Shown: positions 1 to 11,842 of the stretch, piece after piece
Layout: the number at the start of each line of letters is the position of its first letter
Numbering within the stretch: the first letter of the stretch is position 1
Assembly (NCBI GenBank): GCA_038503075.1
Contig: JBCAML010000014.1
Location: forward strand, 186,001 to 250,000
Direction of reading: 5' to 3'
DNA: 64,000 bases
Origin: Gyromitra esculenta
Lineage: Eukaryota; Ascomycota; Pezizomycetes; Pezizales; Discinaceae
Position numbers and translations under genes: made by a program
Notes under the pieces: model-generated
Databases searched by the model: none
Told to the model about the DNA's origin: nothing
The model's input: only the letters and a program-made list of their open reading frames with translations

Positions 1-1174
1 TGCGGCTAAGATAATGATGGCTTCATCTACAAGTTCTCGATATCCGGGTACAACGTGACCCTTTGAAGATCCATTTGGATCCAGGAGGGCGTCAAAAACA
101 GTGTCGTAGTCTTCTTCAGCTCTAGTTCTTAAGGTGCGATCTTCAGATTCGAGGAGTTTCTTGACTATTGTTTCGCATGTCTAGGACAGTCAATATCGAT
201 CTCATAGAGGTAATAGAAAGGAGGATGTTAGTAGATGGGGTAAATACCCCTGCCAGCTGACTTAGCCCTCCATCAATCCAGATCCCAAGAGGGCTCGGCA
301 GCGAGTCAGCGATCCATCTGATGGCTGGAATATGCTTGATAAGCCATTGGCGTTCTGCTGATTTCTCTACGCTTCTGACGTGAGCAGAGTTGAAGTCTGG
401 CTCGTCCAACATGTTGAAGCTGGTGCCGAAAGCGTACTTTGAAATGATGTCGACCGTCATGCAATGGAATGCATCTTGTAGGGGAACAACGCCATTACTC
501 TCGGCGCACTTGGCAATGTTATAGCAGAGTTTCTCAATGGTTGTATGAAGTATTTTGGATAGTGAGGCGATTGTCCGTTTTGAGAAGAAGGGGTTTAAGA
601 TTTCTCGCCGTACCCGGTGTTGGTGTGGATTGGTTATGCAAACTGAGGCAGTCTGGAAACCAAGAGTATCATAGAAAGCAGGATCTTTATGAAATCTGGT
701 GTTTTGTTTGTAGATCCTAAACTTAGGATAATTTTGTGAGATGGGGTTATAGAAATTGGTAGAGGGGATACTAACTCTGAGAAGAACGCGGGATCATTAA
801 TGTGAAGCTCTCTTGGATTTATTCGTATAACAGGACCTAAATATGGCGCACCTTAGCATTTTGTTCTTTGCACTCCACTTTGTGCAGAATTGAATGGACG
901 GGTATCGCCTACCGTATTTCTCGTGAAGCCTGGGTAGCTGAAAAACCATTTCCCCATCCTTCACGACGTCATAATAAAACTCCCACCATGAGGTTGCAGC
1001 GGCTAGACGAGGTCCCGGGAACCCTGCTAATGGGTGATAATATAATCTATAAACTACAAGGCTAAAAAAATACGCGGTATAGGCAACTACCAAGGTGCAG
1101 AGAAGAAAGAGGGTTCTGAGATTTGCAATCCCGTGATTTAGTATAGGCTCTGTCATGTTTTCTATCGAAGTCAT
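1..1174 (-). CDS. Cytochrome P450, N-terminal part (trichodiene-oxygenase-like), cut by window edge
   Basis: Haem-thiolate monooxygenase of the ER membrane; substrate unknown, probably secondary metabolism. Four exons were read by hand: 1174-913, 836-776, 716-248 and 180-1, joined in phase to give 324 residues. The rest, including the I-helix and the haem-binding cysteine, lies beyond position 1. The start is the ATG at 1174. Residues about 15-40 form a membrane anchor, followed by the hallmark YYHPLAGFPGPRLAA. Then come HEKYGPVIRINP, HINDPAFF, a C-helix region HRVRREILNPFFSK, and MTVDIISKYAFGTSF. These are characteristic of the CYP58/CYP65-like fungal clan (family knowledge). All exons are open with GT..AG borders, so the visible half looks intact. 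No biosynthetic neighbours are visible inside the window. Confidence 0.85.
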
Positions 1175-2387
1175 CGAGGAAGAAAGTACTCTGTGCCAAG
1201 AATTCGGCGAGAATACGGGTTTTGACCCCCCATATATACTTTCAGCTTAGGTGGACTAAAACTTGTTCTGTTGCACCAGTCTCTGATGACCGTAAATGAA
1301 CATCTAATACGTTGTCCCAAATTTGATAGGTTATTAGAGGTGCTTGTAAGGGGCCAATTCGTATTCAGCCCCTCCGCGATCTTGCTGGCTACCCGTCGCC
1401 GGTGATTAGCGGGTTGCAATAGAGGTTGTGATCCCCATCCGGAAACAACACGATGTGCGAGATGTAGGCGTCCGGGATCAAGTTTACCTAGAACAAGAGT
1501 GGTTGGCTAATACCTAGACTGTGTGACCTTTTATACGTGAGTTATTACCTGCCTCAATAGCTACATGTAGTTGTCCCTTGAAACTGTAACTTAAGTTGAC
1601 GTTGTGGAACACACTAACTGCCGGCAACATATATCTCGGGTAACCTCTAAAAGGGTTCAGTCGCTGTGATTCTCCTGAGGATACTCTGGTAGAGGATAAC
1701 TGGCAACCTCCCGAGGGCTGGAGAGCGACACGGGAATTATCATGTAAAATCACTCGTGCAGCCGTATGACGATAACCCTAACCCTCGTAAAGCAGTTGGT
1801 AACACAGCAGACTGAGGAACGAGCGCGTCGCCGGCTTGGAAGATATCTCGATCCTTTACCGCCAAATCAAGATCCTATCATTGATTTCACTGGGTTCCAG
1901 AACCTTGTCGTCTTCAGGGTACGCCAGATCCATTCTTTGTAATAGGGACTTGTGGTGAAAACGACTATTAAGGCATACTCTCGGCCAGATTTTTAATCTG
2001 ATAATAAAAAGTAAATAAATAAAAAGTAGAGAAAAAGAGTCTGAATAAAATAACTAAATACAAAATCTATCCATAATACATCCTATACTCCTTGTCGTCT
2101 TAATGCCATACGCCATAAAGTCTGTTGATGCCATTTCAATCCTAAACTTTGATATCCACCTTGGGCCTGTCACTACATGTACCTTATTCGACTTATTTCT
2201 AAAATAAAGACATTTTGTGTATTTAAAATTACAAATCGCTCAAAAGCTAGTTTGATAGCCCTCGCAGACATACATGTAGGTGAGGAATCCTATATAGATA
2301 TTTGCTATTCATTACTTTGTGAGTTTTATATCTTTCTGTTTCCTGACTTGTAGATCACTCACGTTATGCAGAAGATATTAGTAAAGA
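1175..2387. other. Intergenic, no gene seen
   Basis: Spacer upstream of the P450 and downstream of the ankyrin relic. Only short unconvincing ORFs occur. It holds three TACATGTA palindromes (1562, 2174, 2271) and a two-unit telomere-like stretch at 1774-1785. Confidence 0.6.
2174..2278. repeat. Two TACATGTA palindromes
   Basis: Octamer TACATGTA at 2174-2181 and again at 2271-2278, in non-coding DNA. Part of a window-wide set of 14 copies described in the findings. Function unknown. Confidence 0.5.
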
Positions 2388-5300
2388 TTAAATAGTCGAT
2401 GGGGCAATCATCCCTATCCCTTGAGTAGCATCGTTACCAGCATTTACTTCCCGTAGGCTCATCGAAGCTCTTGGAGTCTGTGTTCCTATAGCTACCTCTT
2501 CACCTCCTTCCTCATCGGATCCACTCTCGCCTTCTGAATCTGTCCCTAAATCTTCGTCCACCAAAGCATTAGGTAGCTCGAATGATATCAGTGGGAACTC
2601 ATCGATAGCTGGAGCTAGCTGGAAGGTAAGTTCTGCTTCCTGGTTCTCAACCACTACTGGGCCTGTATCCAATTCGAAAATACTGGCTCATGGATCATCT
2701 TCTGGTACGATATCGGTCGGTGATGTGTTTTCGTTTGGATCAGATGTATGATCGGTCTGAACAGAAGCTAGAAATACAATAATATCGGTGAATTGCCGAG
2801 CGTGAGCCAATGAGACGGCAGACCAATCGTATGTATTTTTTCTGTGCATATCTGCCCCAGCTGCGATCAACAACTTGACCACGCCTAGGTGACTTGCTTG
2901 AACAGCAACTTGGAGTGCTGCCCAGCCATTCTGCGCGGGGGAATCCACTTTAACCCCAAAACCGAGCAATACAGAAACGATGTTGTCTTTCCCCAATCTT
3001 GCTGCTGAGTGCAGGAGAAAGTCTTTCTCAGCTTTATCTCTGACACAAATATTCATGATCTCTAGAAGTTTTAAAATTTCTTCAGATCCTTCGGATACAG
3101 CAGTCTGCAATACCTACGAATAGAACAATCATCCATTCTCAGCCCGTGACTATAAAGAATCTGGGTGACAGAACTATTGCCAAGTCGGATGCTCTGAAAT
3201 AGTAACTGGTTAAATTGACCATCGTTTCCATCGCTCGCTGACATCAAACTAAATCTAAGCAACGGTTCGACCACTTGGGCATTCCCCGATTTGACAGCAG
3301 CTCGTAAAGATATTTCCTGAAATTTTGGTTCCATTCTCGTGAATGCTTGCATGACCTGGGGAGATGTCAGGAGAGTGAATAAGTCGTAATCTCCCCGTTC
3401 AACCCCGAGACTGAGCGCTGAGTTGTTTTCCCTATCCATGGAAAGGGGATCTGCTTTCAGAGCTAGAAACGAGCTAATCCGATCAGTCTCAGCCCCACGT
3501 TTTACGGCGATACGGAGAAGAGAATTCTTCAACGACTCAACCGAGGTTGATAATTCCTTAAGTCTAAACATTTTGAGGAGCTTGCGTTGAGGTAAGTCCA
3601 TCAATGAGATCGCAGCTGCTTTTCCTTTACACAAAAGATGTCCTAGCAAGATTTCAACGATGTCATCATCCCCGGATTTGCATGCCCCTTGTACGCAAAT
3701 CCACTTAGGTAAAGCACCAAGGCGAAGCAGTTCGGCTACGATATGAGGGTGCCGGTATTTCGTAGCAACTTGTAAAATACTCTCTCCAGAGGAATCCACA
3801 ACATCAATATTTGCCCCCTTTTCCCTCAGAGCCTGGACTGCAGCCAAATTCCCATACGACGCAGCATAGGCGAGTGGGGTATGGCCATAATTAGTGATCT
3901 TGTCGATATCTGCACCCATACGATGAAGATGATGTATCGAGAACAAATTCCCGCTCTTGGCCGCAAAATGGAGGGGCGTTTCGCCAAAATTGTTTACCGG
4001 GTCGACGACTCTTCGTTGGTCTGCCGGATCAAAAAGTATTTCCAGAATATCCTCGAATCCACTGCTTGCAGCAACATGCAAGCACGTACTACCGCCTTCG
4101 TGATGTTTACCTTAGTTTGCGCTTTGTTCTAATAAAAAGTGAAACATCTCGTGGTGACCGAGGCTTGCAGCCATGAATATTGGCGATCTCCCTTTTTTGT
4201 CTTCTTTATTGATATTCGCGCCATGGGAATCTAGAAGGATTTCGACTAGGTATCATTTACCCGAAATTACTGCCCTGCACAATGCTGTAACTCCGTTCTC
4301 GTCATCAGAGTCGACGATGAATGTGCGCGAGGCACAACGTATGGTGAACTCGCGGATAGTGGCTTGCTCACAGTTGACACACGTATCAACACCAGAAAGC
4401 AGTGCTGATGCCTGGGTACCATACTCCATCTGAACGGTCAAGGCTAATGCATCAGACATGTTCTGCAGCAAGACCTCGGAAACTGTGTCGTATCCATAAC
4501 GCAATGCAGCCGATATAGCGTCAGATAATGTTGCAAGATCACGGTTTCCTCCACTATCCTCTTCCAGTTTTGTCCATATTTCATGGAGATATTCATTTTC
4601 ATCGTTCCATCGGGTTACTGAAGGTGATCCGATGAGAAATTGTTAGGCTGTAGAATAACGTGTGCTATCTTCAGCTTGAGCCCACCCTCTAGCCCTATCT
4701 CGATACAACTCAATAAGCTTCAAAAACCCTGTTTGAAAGAGCTCGTTTTCAAGAGTGCTGAAGTGGTGACTATGCTCCTGGACCCATACAAGGACTTCCC
4801 CGTACCAGTTTCTTGCATCTACAAGGTCCTCAAGGATTTCCGACTCGGTTGTTGCTGCCTTGAAGACCACAATTTTGCATGCTCGTAGTAAATCTTTGAC
4901 AGCGGTGAGAGTTTTGTTGTGCTTTTCTCCGAGAACTGACATACAGGCCATAGCAGTTTTGAAGTAGGCATCGCCAGCGAGTGTATAGCTAGTGAGATCC
5001 TCCCGATTTCCAATGCTTGCCCTTGCTGTCACGTGACAAGTAAAATCAAGCCAGAAAAACATATCTTCTTTTTTGTCACTCTTGGAATGGCTCTTCGCCA
5101 AGCGTAAAATATCAGGTTGAACCTCTAGAATCGAAGGGAGCCTTTCGGCGAGTGGGGGGATTGTCGACATATAGGACTCTTCTAGATTTGCAAGGCCAAC
5201 CCGTTGCGGAATATGGGCAAATCTCTCGACTCCGCTATGTGCGATACCGAAGGAACCCACATTTCTCTTGTTGCTTCGTCTAACCGTCATCTCTCCAGGT

Positions 5301-7657
5301 AATGACGTGATTAGGTCGGAGGCGGATGACATGAAAATAGAAAATATATGCTAGGCACAATTTTTTGAGGGGAGTTTCAGAGACAACAGCAACGCCCCAG
5401 TCCAGATTTTTGTCCATGCCTCCCACAACACGGAAGGGGGCAATATCATTTTCCACCGCAGAGTCTACGGGGTCTTTAACCTCGAAACACTCGGTTTCAC
5501 GTGCAATCCACCAGTCGTATATGCACCGAGCATATGCGCAACTTATGTTGCTTCCCCCAAATCTCAAAAAACGCAAGGTTCTGTTTTGAGACTCTGAATC
5601 TTCTCGTGATCTTCTATCTCTGTTTTAAGGTGAAAAGAGCTTTCTTTCCTGTTCGTGAAAGTCGAGCATAGACAAAGAATACGTAGCCTCAATCTCAGAG
5701 CGATTGATCCGCCATTTCCCCCATTGTTCACCAAACTCTTTTGGCTTGCGCCTTGTCATCTTGAATACAATGTTTTCGGATGTGGCAATACCATCTCGTT
5801 TTTCTTCGGTTTGCACCGGCAACTGCCATTTGAATTCCGCAATGTCCAGATGGCGCTGGACGAGAGTAAACTCGTTGGAGGGATCGCAGATAAGCTCCAT
5901 AGTTTGCTCGATGGCATCACACAGTGCGGTGACCTCTTGGTGGAAGTGAGACGTCCAGCCAGATATACTTTTTAACCTTCCGCGTGTGTCGACTAGCACT
6001 CTACTGAGTCTTTCGCCTGGTATATTCAAGCTTTCGTACAAATTATCAATATCGGTGCTCCGTTCGACCCTTCCAGATGGTATACGGAAGCGTTCGCATT
6101 CTGCAATCTCACGAGCCATATAGTCAAGCTCGAAACTGAAACACATATCTCATCAGGGACGCAAACGAGAGTAGCAGATCAAGGCGAGACTATACTTTTT
6201 TAATAGTTTCTTCGCTCGAGGATTCCGGGTTAAATGGCGCCGTATAATCGCTCTCATGATAGACATGATTCCGGTAGCCATAAGCTGGGCAATTGTGGCC
6301 GACCAGTGCATCCCTGAGTTTTGTATCAGTTCTGTAAAAAAGACAGAGGGTTCTAGGCGTTTCCAATCTGGTGATAGCTAAAGGGATTCGTTCCAACATA
6401 CCTCTAAGACCCATGAACTGGGTGACGAACCCTATAAGACTGGTCCCTGTCCCGATTAAAACTAACGTACTAAAACCTCGAAGATTCTTCCTAACCCTCG
6501 AAGTCATTATGTTCTGCTTATCGTCTAAACAAAATAACGCATACGAATCGAAATCCTGATCATTCACGACTTGGCCTTTCTGTAGCCATGCAAACCTAAT
6601 TCTCTTATCTCCTTGTCTTGCCTTCCATTTCTCTTCGACCGTTGAAGCCTCGACAACATGCGAACATATTAACATACCTAACGAAACCTCAATAGATCCT
6701 ACAGCAGTCATAGGAAAGGCATACCCCGCCGGTAGTCGGCCATTCTTTTTGAAATTATATCGCCAGGGATCGTATAATGTAATCATACCGTCATAAACAA
6801 CAACAGCTACTTGAACTATAATCCCCAGAATAGCAACGCACCATAGTTCTGCCTGGCTGGCCGATTCTCCTCGCGCGTTAAGTGAGATATTTGGCGCACA
6901 TGAGTTCGAAACCAAATCTTCCAGTTCAATGGCATCGCCGTGGCTGAAAGAATGTTCGTTAAGGCTAAAATCTGATAGTTCATATCCGTCACCATATCCA
7001 ATACTCGAGTTTCGGTTTTTCTGCTCTCGTTGGTATAAAGGGTCGAGTTCAGAGGGACGGAACTTGCTTTCCTCGAAGGAATATACTTCGGCAGCCTCCA
7101 AAGGGTGGTGGGGCTCGAGTGGGGCTTCCTTTTCGAGGTATACTAGTTCGACGACCTCGGGAGACCCCGGGACCCGTACAATAGTTTGACCGTTCCATAG
7201 TTCGCAAACATTCGCGGAGGTTGAAGACATGAGTTCCAGCTCTGCGGATCCTTGGCTTTCTTTTGCTCTACCGATTATCGCTCTTAGCCAAGCTTCACAC
7301 CAATCAGCTATAAATATCTCCAGTAATATAAAACTCAAAAAGGGACTAACTTGGGCCGCCTACTCGTATCGCCGCCACAATAGCGGTGATAATTCCTAGG
7401 TCTAGTTTCAGCTTCTGAGCTCTGGGTCATTATAGCAATAAATATCAACCTAAAGGTGCCATGGCGAATATTATATTGTCAGCCCATCCCATAGACTGGC
7501 TAAGAAATTGGTTCGCAACCTGTTCGCCGAACAGCGTGAGCAACGGCGCAAGGTCGCTGAAGAGATTATTGGAGAAATCATCGCCGCCGTCTGCTGCCAC
7601 TGTTGATAACACGCAGATAGAGAAAACAAACGCGACGCAAAAACGAAACCGAGGCAT
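2388..7657 (-). pseudogene. Membrane-anchored ankyrin-repeat protein gene, probably decayed
   Basis: Recognised as the fungal ankyrin family with an N-terminal membrane module. The ATG at 7657 opens a signal-like peptide MPRFRFCVAFVFSICVLSTV. Exons 7657-7450, 7395-7351, 7292-6402, 6313-6196 and from 6135 join in phase. They give GWADNIIFAMAPLGIITA, WLRAIIGRAKES, CELWNGQTIVRV, three further hydrophobic segments and GMHWSATIAQLMA, all typical of the family. A helical middle part (about 6135-4500) is followed by ankyrin repeats (about 4500-2750; for example HGANINKEDKKGRSPIFMAA and GETPLHFAAKSGN) and an acidic tail. Homology continues through in-frame stops at 5627-5625 (TAA), 4645-4643 (TAA), 4255-4253 (TGA), 4114-4112 (TAA) and 2690-2688 (TGA), and the frame shifts near 5345 and 3110. 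The first two stops could lie in short introns; the stops inside and beside the ankyrin repeats could not. I therefore call it a pseudogene, although sequencing errors cannot be excluded. Confidence 0.75.
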
Positions 7658-7907
7658 TTTACTTGCTTGCCGCAGAGAAGTGCGAAAGCTCACAAATCTA
7701 TGGGGATAGTGGCGTAGTTATACCAAGTTCTGAGTCCCAATAATCATGAACCATCCTTGCCAAGTGGTAGGCTGAGGCCCTGCAGGTGGGCTGGGGTTCG
7801 AGGGAACGGGGGTTTCTGTGTAACGGAGACCTGCTCTGTATTCCGAGGCTCTGTGAGTGTATACCTACATGCAGTCCACCATCAATTACATATACATGTA
7901 AAAATTA

Positions 7908-8073
7908 CAGTCGTTCACGAGGTGATAGCGAATACTGGGTGTTGACGAACAGGGGTTTTGTGAGAAAGAAAGTTGCCAAGTCGTGGATCTGGGCGGAAAC
8001 TTCTAGTACTTTATTGGTCTAAATCCCCCTGTTTGTTAACACCCAGTGTTCGCTATCACCCCGTGAACGACTG
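7908..8073. mobile_element. MITE-like inverted-repeat element with TA flanks
   Basis: Two arms of about 45 bp (7908-7954 and the reverse complement of 8073-8027) begin with CAGTCGTTCACG and continue with GGTGATAGCGAA and ACTGGGTGTT. About 70 bp of non-repeated sequence separates them. Over the first 44 bp the arms differ at only four sites, and all four are transitions. The dinucleotide TA stands immediately outside both ends (7906-7907 and 8074-8075). TA duplication and termini beginning with CAG fit Tc1/mariner/pogo-derived miniature elements (family knowledge). There is no coding capacity, so movement would need a transposase from elsewhere. It could also be a hairpin transcript source. 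Confidence 0.65.
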
Positions 8074-9285
8074 TAGCGATATGAAAATACACTACGGAGA
8101 TAACACTTGTGCAAGGCTTACCTTAACTTAAATCTTTAACGGCATGCCAAGAAATCACGATAGACTGATAACCCAGAGTGTATTTGGTTGCTTACGACCT
8201 TTTTGCTAATAATAACAACCCAAGGTGATCGATCTACCAAGAAAACGATAGAAGAAAGCTGATAGTACTAAATTGTTAGTTTGTTCTAACATACATACGT
8301 GTATGTAACAAGTCTAGAGAGCAATGCATGACACCAAGAAAATACTCCTTAATTTTCTAACTGACAAAGACAGGACATTGTGTAACACCCAACTGAGCGG
8401 TTGCATCCACCCACAACGAACCCAATACCCTTACCTGTCGTAGCTTTTAGCAAATAAACCTGCTGCGATAAACATGTTTTGATAAAGTAAGAGGGCATGG
8501 GTCGTGGTGTTTATTATGGTGCGATATCTGTAACTGACTTGTGTCTCTGCCGCATTCACTGAATAGAAATTCAGCCGTGTGGTAACAGAAAGAAGGGCGC
8601 TTCAGAAAAAGCGAGAAGGGGGGATGTAGTGAAGTCCGGTTTAAAGCGACGATCTACGTTAAAACCGTAACGCATAGACAACACATGCATTTCTTCAGCG
8701 TACCGTAGCCCCATGCTCCGCCACATCCCGGTGGAAGCAACCTCAAGTACCAAACTGGGTCACACGCTGTTTTTGCTTCATGAAAATATCGAGTGATAGC
8801 TCATGACATTACAAGGCAAATAGACTACAAATCAATAAATTTGGCTGAGCTACCTATTTAGACTCATGATTGCTACAGGATTCATTCAGAGTAACACAGT
8901 TCCCCTTCTTTATATACCACTCAACACGTCTCCTAGTCTGTTACCCGATGCTTTGGGGATGGGGTATATGCCTCATAAACTCTGAATCTGTTTAATCCGG
9001 TCATCCTCGTGTCTCCATCCAGGCCCGTTCCCACCTCTACTGCCCTTGACTAGTGCGTATCGTATGTAGGTTCTCCATCTTTCATTTCCCAACATCCAAC
9101 ATCTCCTCTCCCTCCATCCCGCAGTCGTTCTTTTTGCCACGAGTACTGTTTACTCTCCTACCTTCTTTCATCTTCCCCCTCCGTAGTTTGTCTGTGATGC
9201 AATAGAGATTGCGTTTAGCCCAGTTTTTCTTTCCTCTCACTTCTCTTATCAACTATACCCCGCTCCCCCACGTGGAAGGAGGCGG

Positions 9286-9293
9286 TATATAAG
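9286..9293 (+). promoter_or_regulatory. TATA-like box upstream of AMA1-like gene
   Basis: The octamer TATATAAG lies 120 bp upstream of the ATG at 9406, in a pyrimidine-rich leader. Position and sequence suit a fungal TATA element. No transcript evidence is available. Confidence 0.4.
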
Positions 9294-9405
9294 TAGAATC
9301 ATTTCTGTAAACCTTTCGTCCTTTTCTCTCTCTGACATTTCCAAACACTTTTTCATCTCTCCTGAATCAACCGCTCTTTTGCATCCCCTGAAAAAGTTCA
9401 CAGAA

Positions 9406-11842
9406 ATGTCCTCCCCTCCATCCACCCCAACTGCCACTAATTTCTCTTTTATTCCAACCTCTCTCCTCTCCCAGCCTGCTCAGAATAGCCCTCCTATGTC
9501 CCCCGGTCCTCGGACTGCTGTGAGGATTAGGGAAGAACGGGCCTTTGTCACTCGCCAGATTCCCTCCCCAGCGTCACTTGTTGCAGAAAACACCACTTCT
9601 CCCTCTCCTTCCAATCTGCTATCCCAAATCCGTTTCTCCTACACATCGCCTCATCTTGCTCCCCCTTTCTCCGTTTCTGGGGGCCGTGGCCGCTCTCGCT
9701 CCCAGTCCAGTTCTAATTCTCGTTCCTCTCGGAAATCCCCTGCTTCGGATCGGTTTTCTGACCGGTTCATTCCAAACCGAGCAAACGTTCAAAGCTTCCG
9801 CATGAACTGCCCAACCCATCTTCTATCCAGCGAGGAGAAACTGTTTCGTCGGAGCGTTAGTGGCTCTAGCAGGGGCCGCAGTGCCTCACCTGATAGTGGT
9901 AATTCTCCTACTACGGTGAGTCCGAGGAATAGCATCGGGTCTCCAGGAACCGTTCGCGGGGCTGGTATAAACAGGCGTATTAGTGCTGGTGCAGTAGGTG
10001 TTTTTGGAATCGGAATCGGTGCTGCAGCTAGGAGAGAGGAACCGAGACAGAGAGGAAGAGAAGTGCACATCAATGTGTTTGGGGATAAAACCACTCCAGA
10101 GGCCGAATTGGAAAAGCACGAGAAGTTGCTGTCAGCTGCACTCGGTGTGGACAGAAGTGCCAGAGTGCTTAGCTTTACTAGAGAGAACGAGCCAAAAAAA
10201 GATGGACCTTCAAGGGTGGGCGGAGTGATGGGAGGCGCACGTATTGAAAACGTGAGCGATACGCTGTGGGAAGATGTTTTGGAGGCAGGAAGCCGTAAGC
10301 TACACCTTCCTTCGCCTCTTTTTTTCTCCTTTTCTAAGAAAGCTCTATAGGTGATTCTACGCCGCAAAGCTCCCCGAGCCGTAAGTCCCAAAAGCGGACA
10401 GTCCCCACCACTCCATTCAGGGTTCTCGACGCTCCAGGTCTCCGTGATGACTACTATTGCTCCCTTATTGCTTACTCACCACATAGCAATTCACTTGCTG
10501 TTGGCCTTCACAGCGATGTTTACAGTTGGACTGAAACTGGAGGTGCTCGTCCGTTTGAACCATGGTCGACTTCCCATGTGACTTCTCTTGCTTTCTCTTC
10601 CTTGTCTGGCGGGAACGATATTCTTGCAATTGGCAGGATTGATGGTTCTCTCAGCCTCTGGAACCCTGCTGAGCAAACCCCGAGGCTCGAACGACCCCAT
10701 AACGCTGGTATCGCTTGCCTTGCCTGGAAACCTGTGACTACTAATCGTCCGTTGACCCGCACTACAATTTATCCTGGTAGGGACCGCCAGCGTCCTTCGC
10801 TCATTATTGAGGCGGAGGAGCTTCTGCTTGGTGATGAGTTCGGGAATGTATACTACTACTCCGTCGATTGGAATGGATTAAATGGAGCTTCCACCGATGC
10901 CAACATGATCCTACTGAAAAGGATCGTTGTTCACTCGCAACAAATCTGTGGGTTGGCATGGAGCGGGGATGGAGAACAGTTTGCTACTGGTGGAAATGAT
11001 AACATAGCGTGTCTGTTCGACGTATCGGAGGTCTTAAGTAGGCGACGTGATACAGCCAACAGAGGGGAAGAAAGCGTCCTTGAGGGCGGAGAGAAACATA
11101 GATGGCTGCATGGGGCTGCCGTGAAAGCAATCGCATTTTGCCCCTGGCAGAAGAGCCTAGTTGCTACTGGTATGTTATTCCTGAATAGCTTCGCTGACGG
11201 AATTTCGATCGTTGACACTCGCAAACATCTTTAGGTGGTGGCTCAAATGATCGCTGCATCCATTTTTTCCACACATTTTCTGGTGCGACCCTCGCAACTA
11301 TTAATGTTTCTGCCCAGGTCACGTCCCTTCTATGGTCCACGAACCACCGTGAAATCGCTGCGACGTTTGGCTATGCCAATCCTGAACATCCAACTAGGAT
11401 CGCGGTGTTTAGCTGGCCAGAGTGTAAACAAGTCGTGCAGATCCCCTGGCAAGAGGATATGAGGGCTCTGTATGCGATTGCGTACCCTGGAGGTCCCAAT
11501 GATCCGCCCGCTAGTGTTCCTAGTGCATCTCCCTCGGCTAGTAATAGGAGGACCGAAGAGGGTAATGATGATGGCGACGTTTTGAGAGAAGAATTTGGTG
11601 TTAATGCCACAGGTGGCGATACGATCGATTTTAGTGCCGGGTTGAGACGCGCTGGGAGGAGTGGGAAACCTAGGAGTGAAGGTTGCATCGTCGTTGCTGC
11701 TAGCGACGAAACGGTCAGATTTCATGAGGTTTGGAGCGAGACAAGGAGGGGTGTGCTAGGCTGGAGGGGTGTGCTAGGAGGGAGCGATATTCTGGAAGGT
11801 TTGGAGGGTATCGAGAAAGATGGTGGCGAGACGATTCGATAG
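9406..11842 (+). CDS. AMA1: Meiotic APC/C activator, Cdc20/Fizzy family (Ama1-like)
   Basis: WD40 co-activator that brings substrates to the anaphase-promoting complex; Ama1 is the meiosis-specific member in yeasts. Three exons, 9406-10294, 10351-11169 and 11235-11842, join in phase to 771 codons. The ATG at 9406 was chosen because the open frame upstream has only a TTG. Residues 1-290 are Ser/Pro/Arg-rich and hold a C-box DRFIPNR at 119-125. From about residue 320, VLDAPGLRDDYYCSLIAYS opens the beta-propeller, with GLAWSGDGEQFATGGNDN and ATGGGSNDRCIHFFHTFSG as clear blades. The protein ends in Ile-Arg, the IR tail that docks on APC/C. The insertion PLTRTTIYPGRDRQ plus the long N-terminus favours Ama1 over Cdc20 or Cdh1. 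It is longer than yeast Ama1 (about 590 aa), mainly in the disordered N-terminus. Confidence 0.88.

Larger units (their letters stand above)
7658..9405. other. Intergenic: 5' side of ankyrin relic, inverted-repeat element, AMA1-like promoter
   Basis: No coding gene recognised. It contains the inverted-repeat element at 7908-8073, a TACATGTA at 7893-7900, and pyrimidine-rich DNA with a TATA-like box just before the downstream start codon. Confidence 0.6.

Noticed and set aside
1774..1785. Two tandem units of the telomere-like sequence AACCCT
   Set aside because: Only two units and no other subtelomeric sign; chance or a promoter element is as likely.
7783..7815. GGGTTCGAGG resembling a tRNA B-box
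   Set aside because: Does not continue to the required CC pairing and no A-box or cloverleaf can be drawn.
9789..10391. 200-codon frame antisense to the AMA1-like gene
   Set aside because: Shadow of the Ser/Arg-rich coding sequence on the plus strand.
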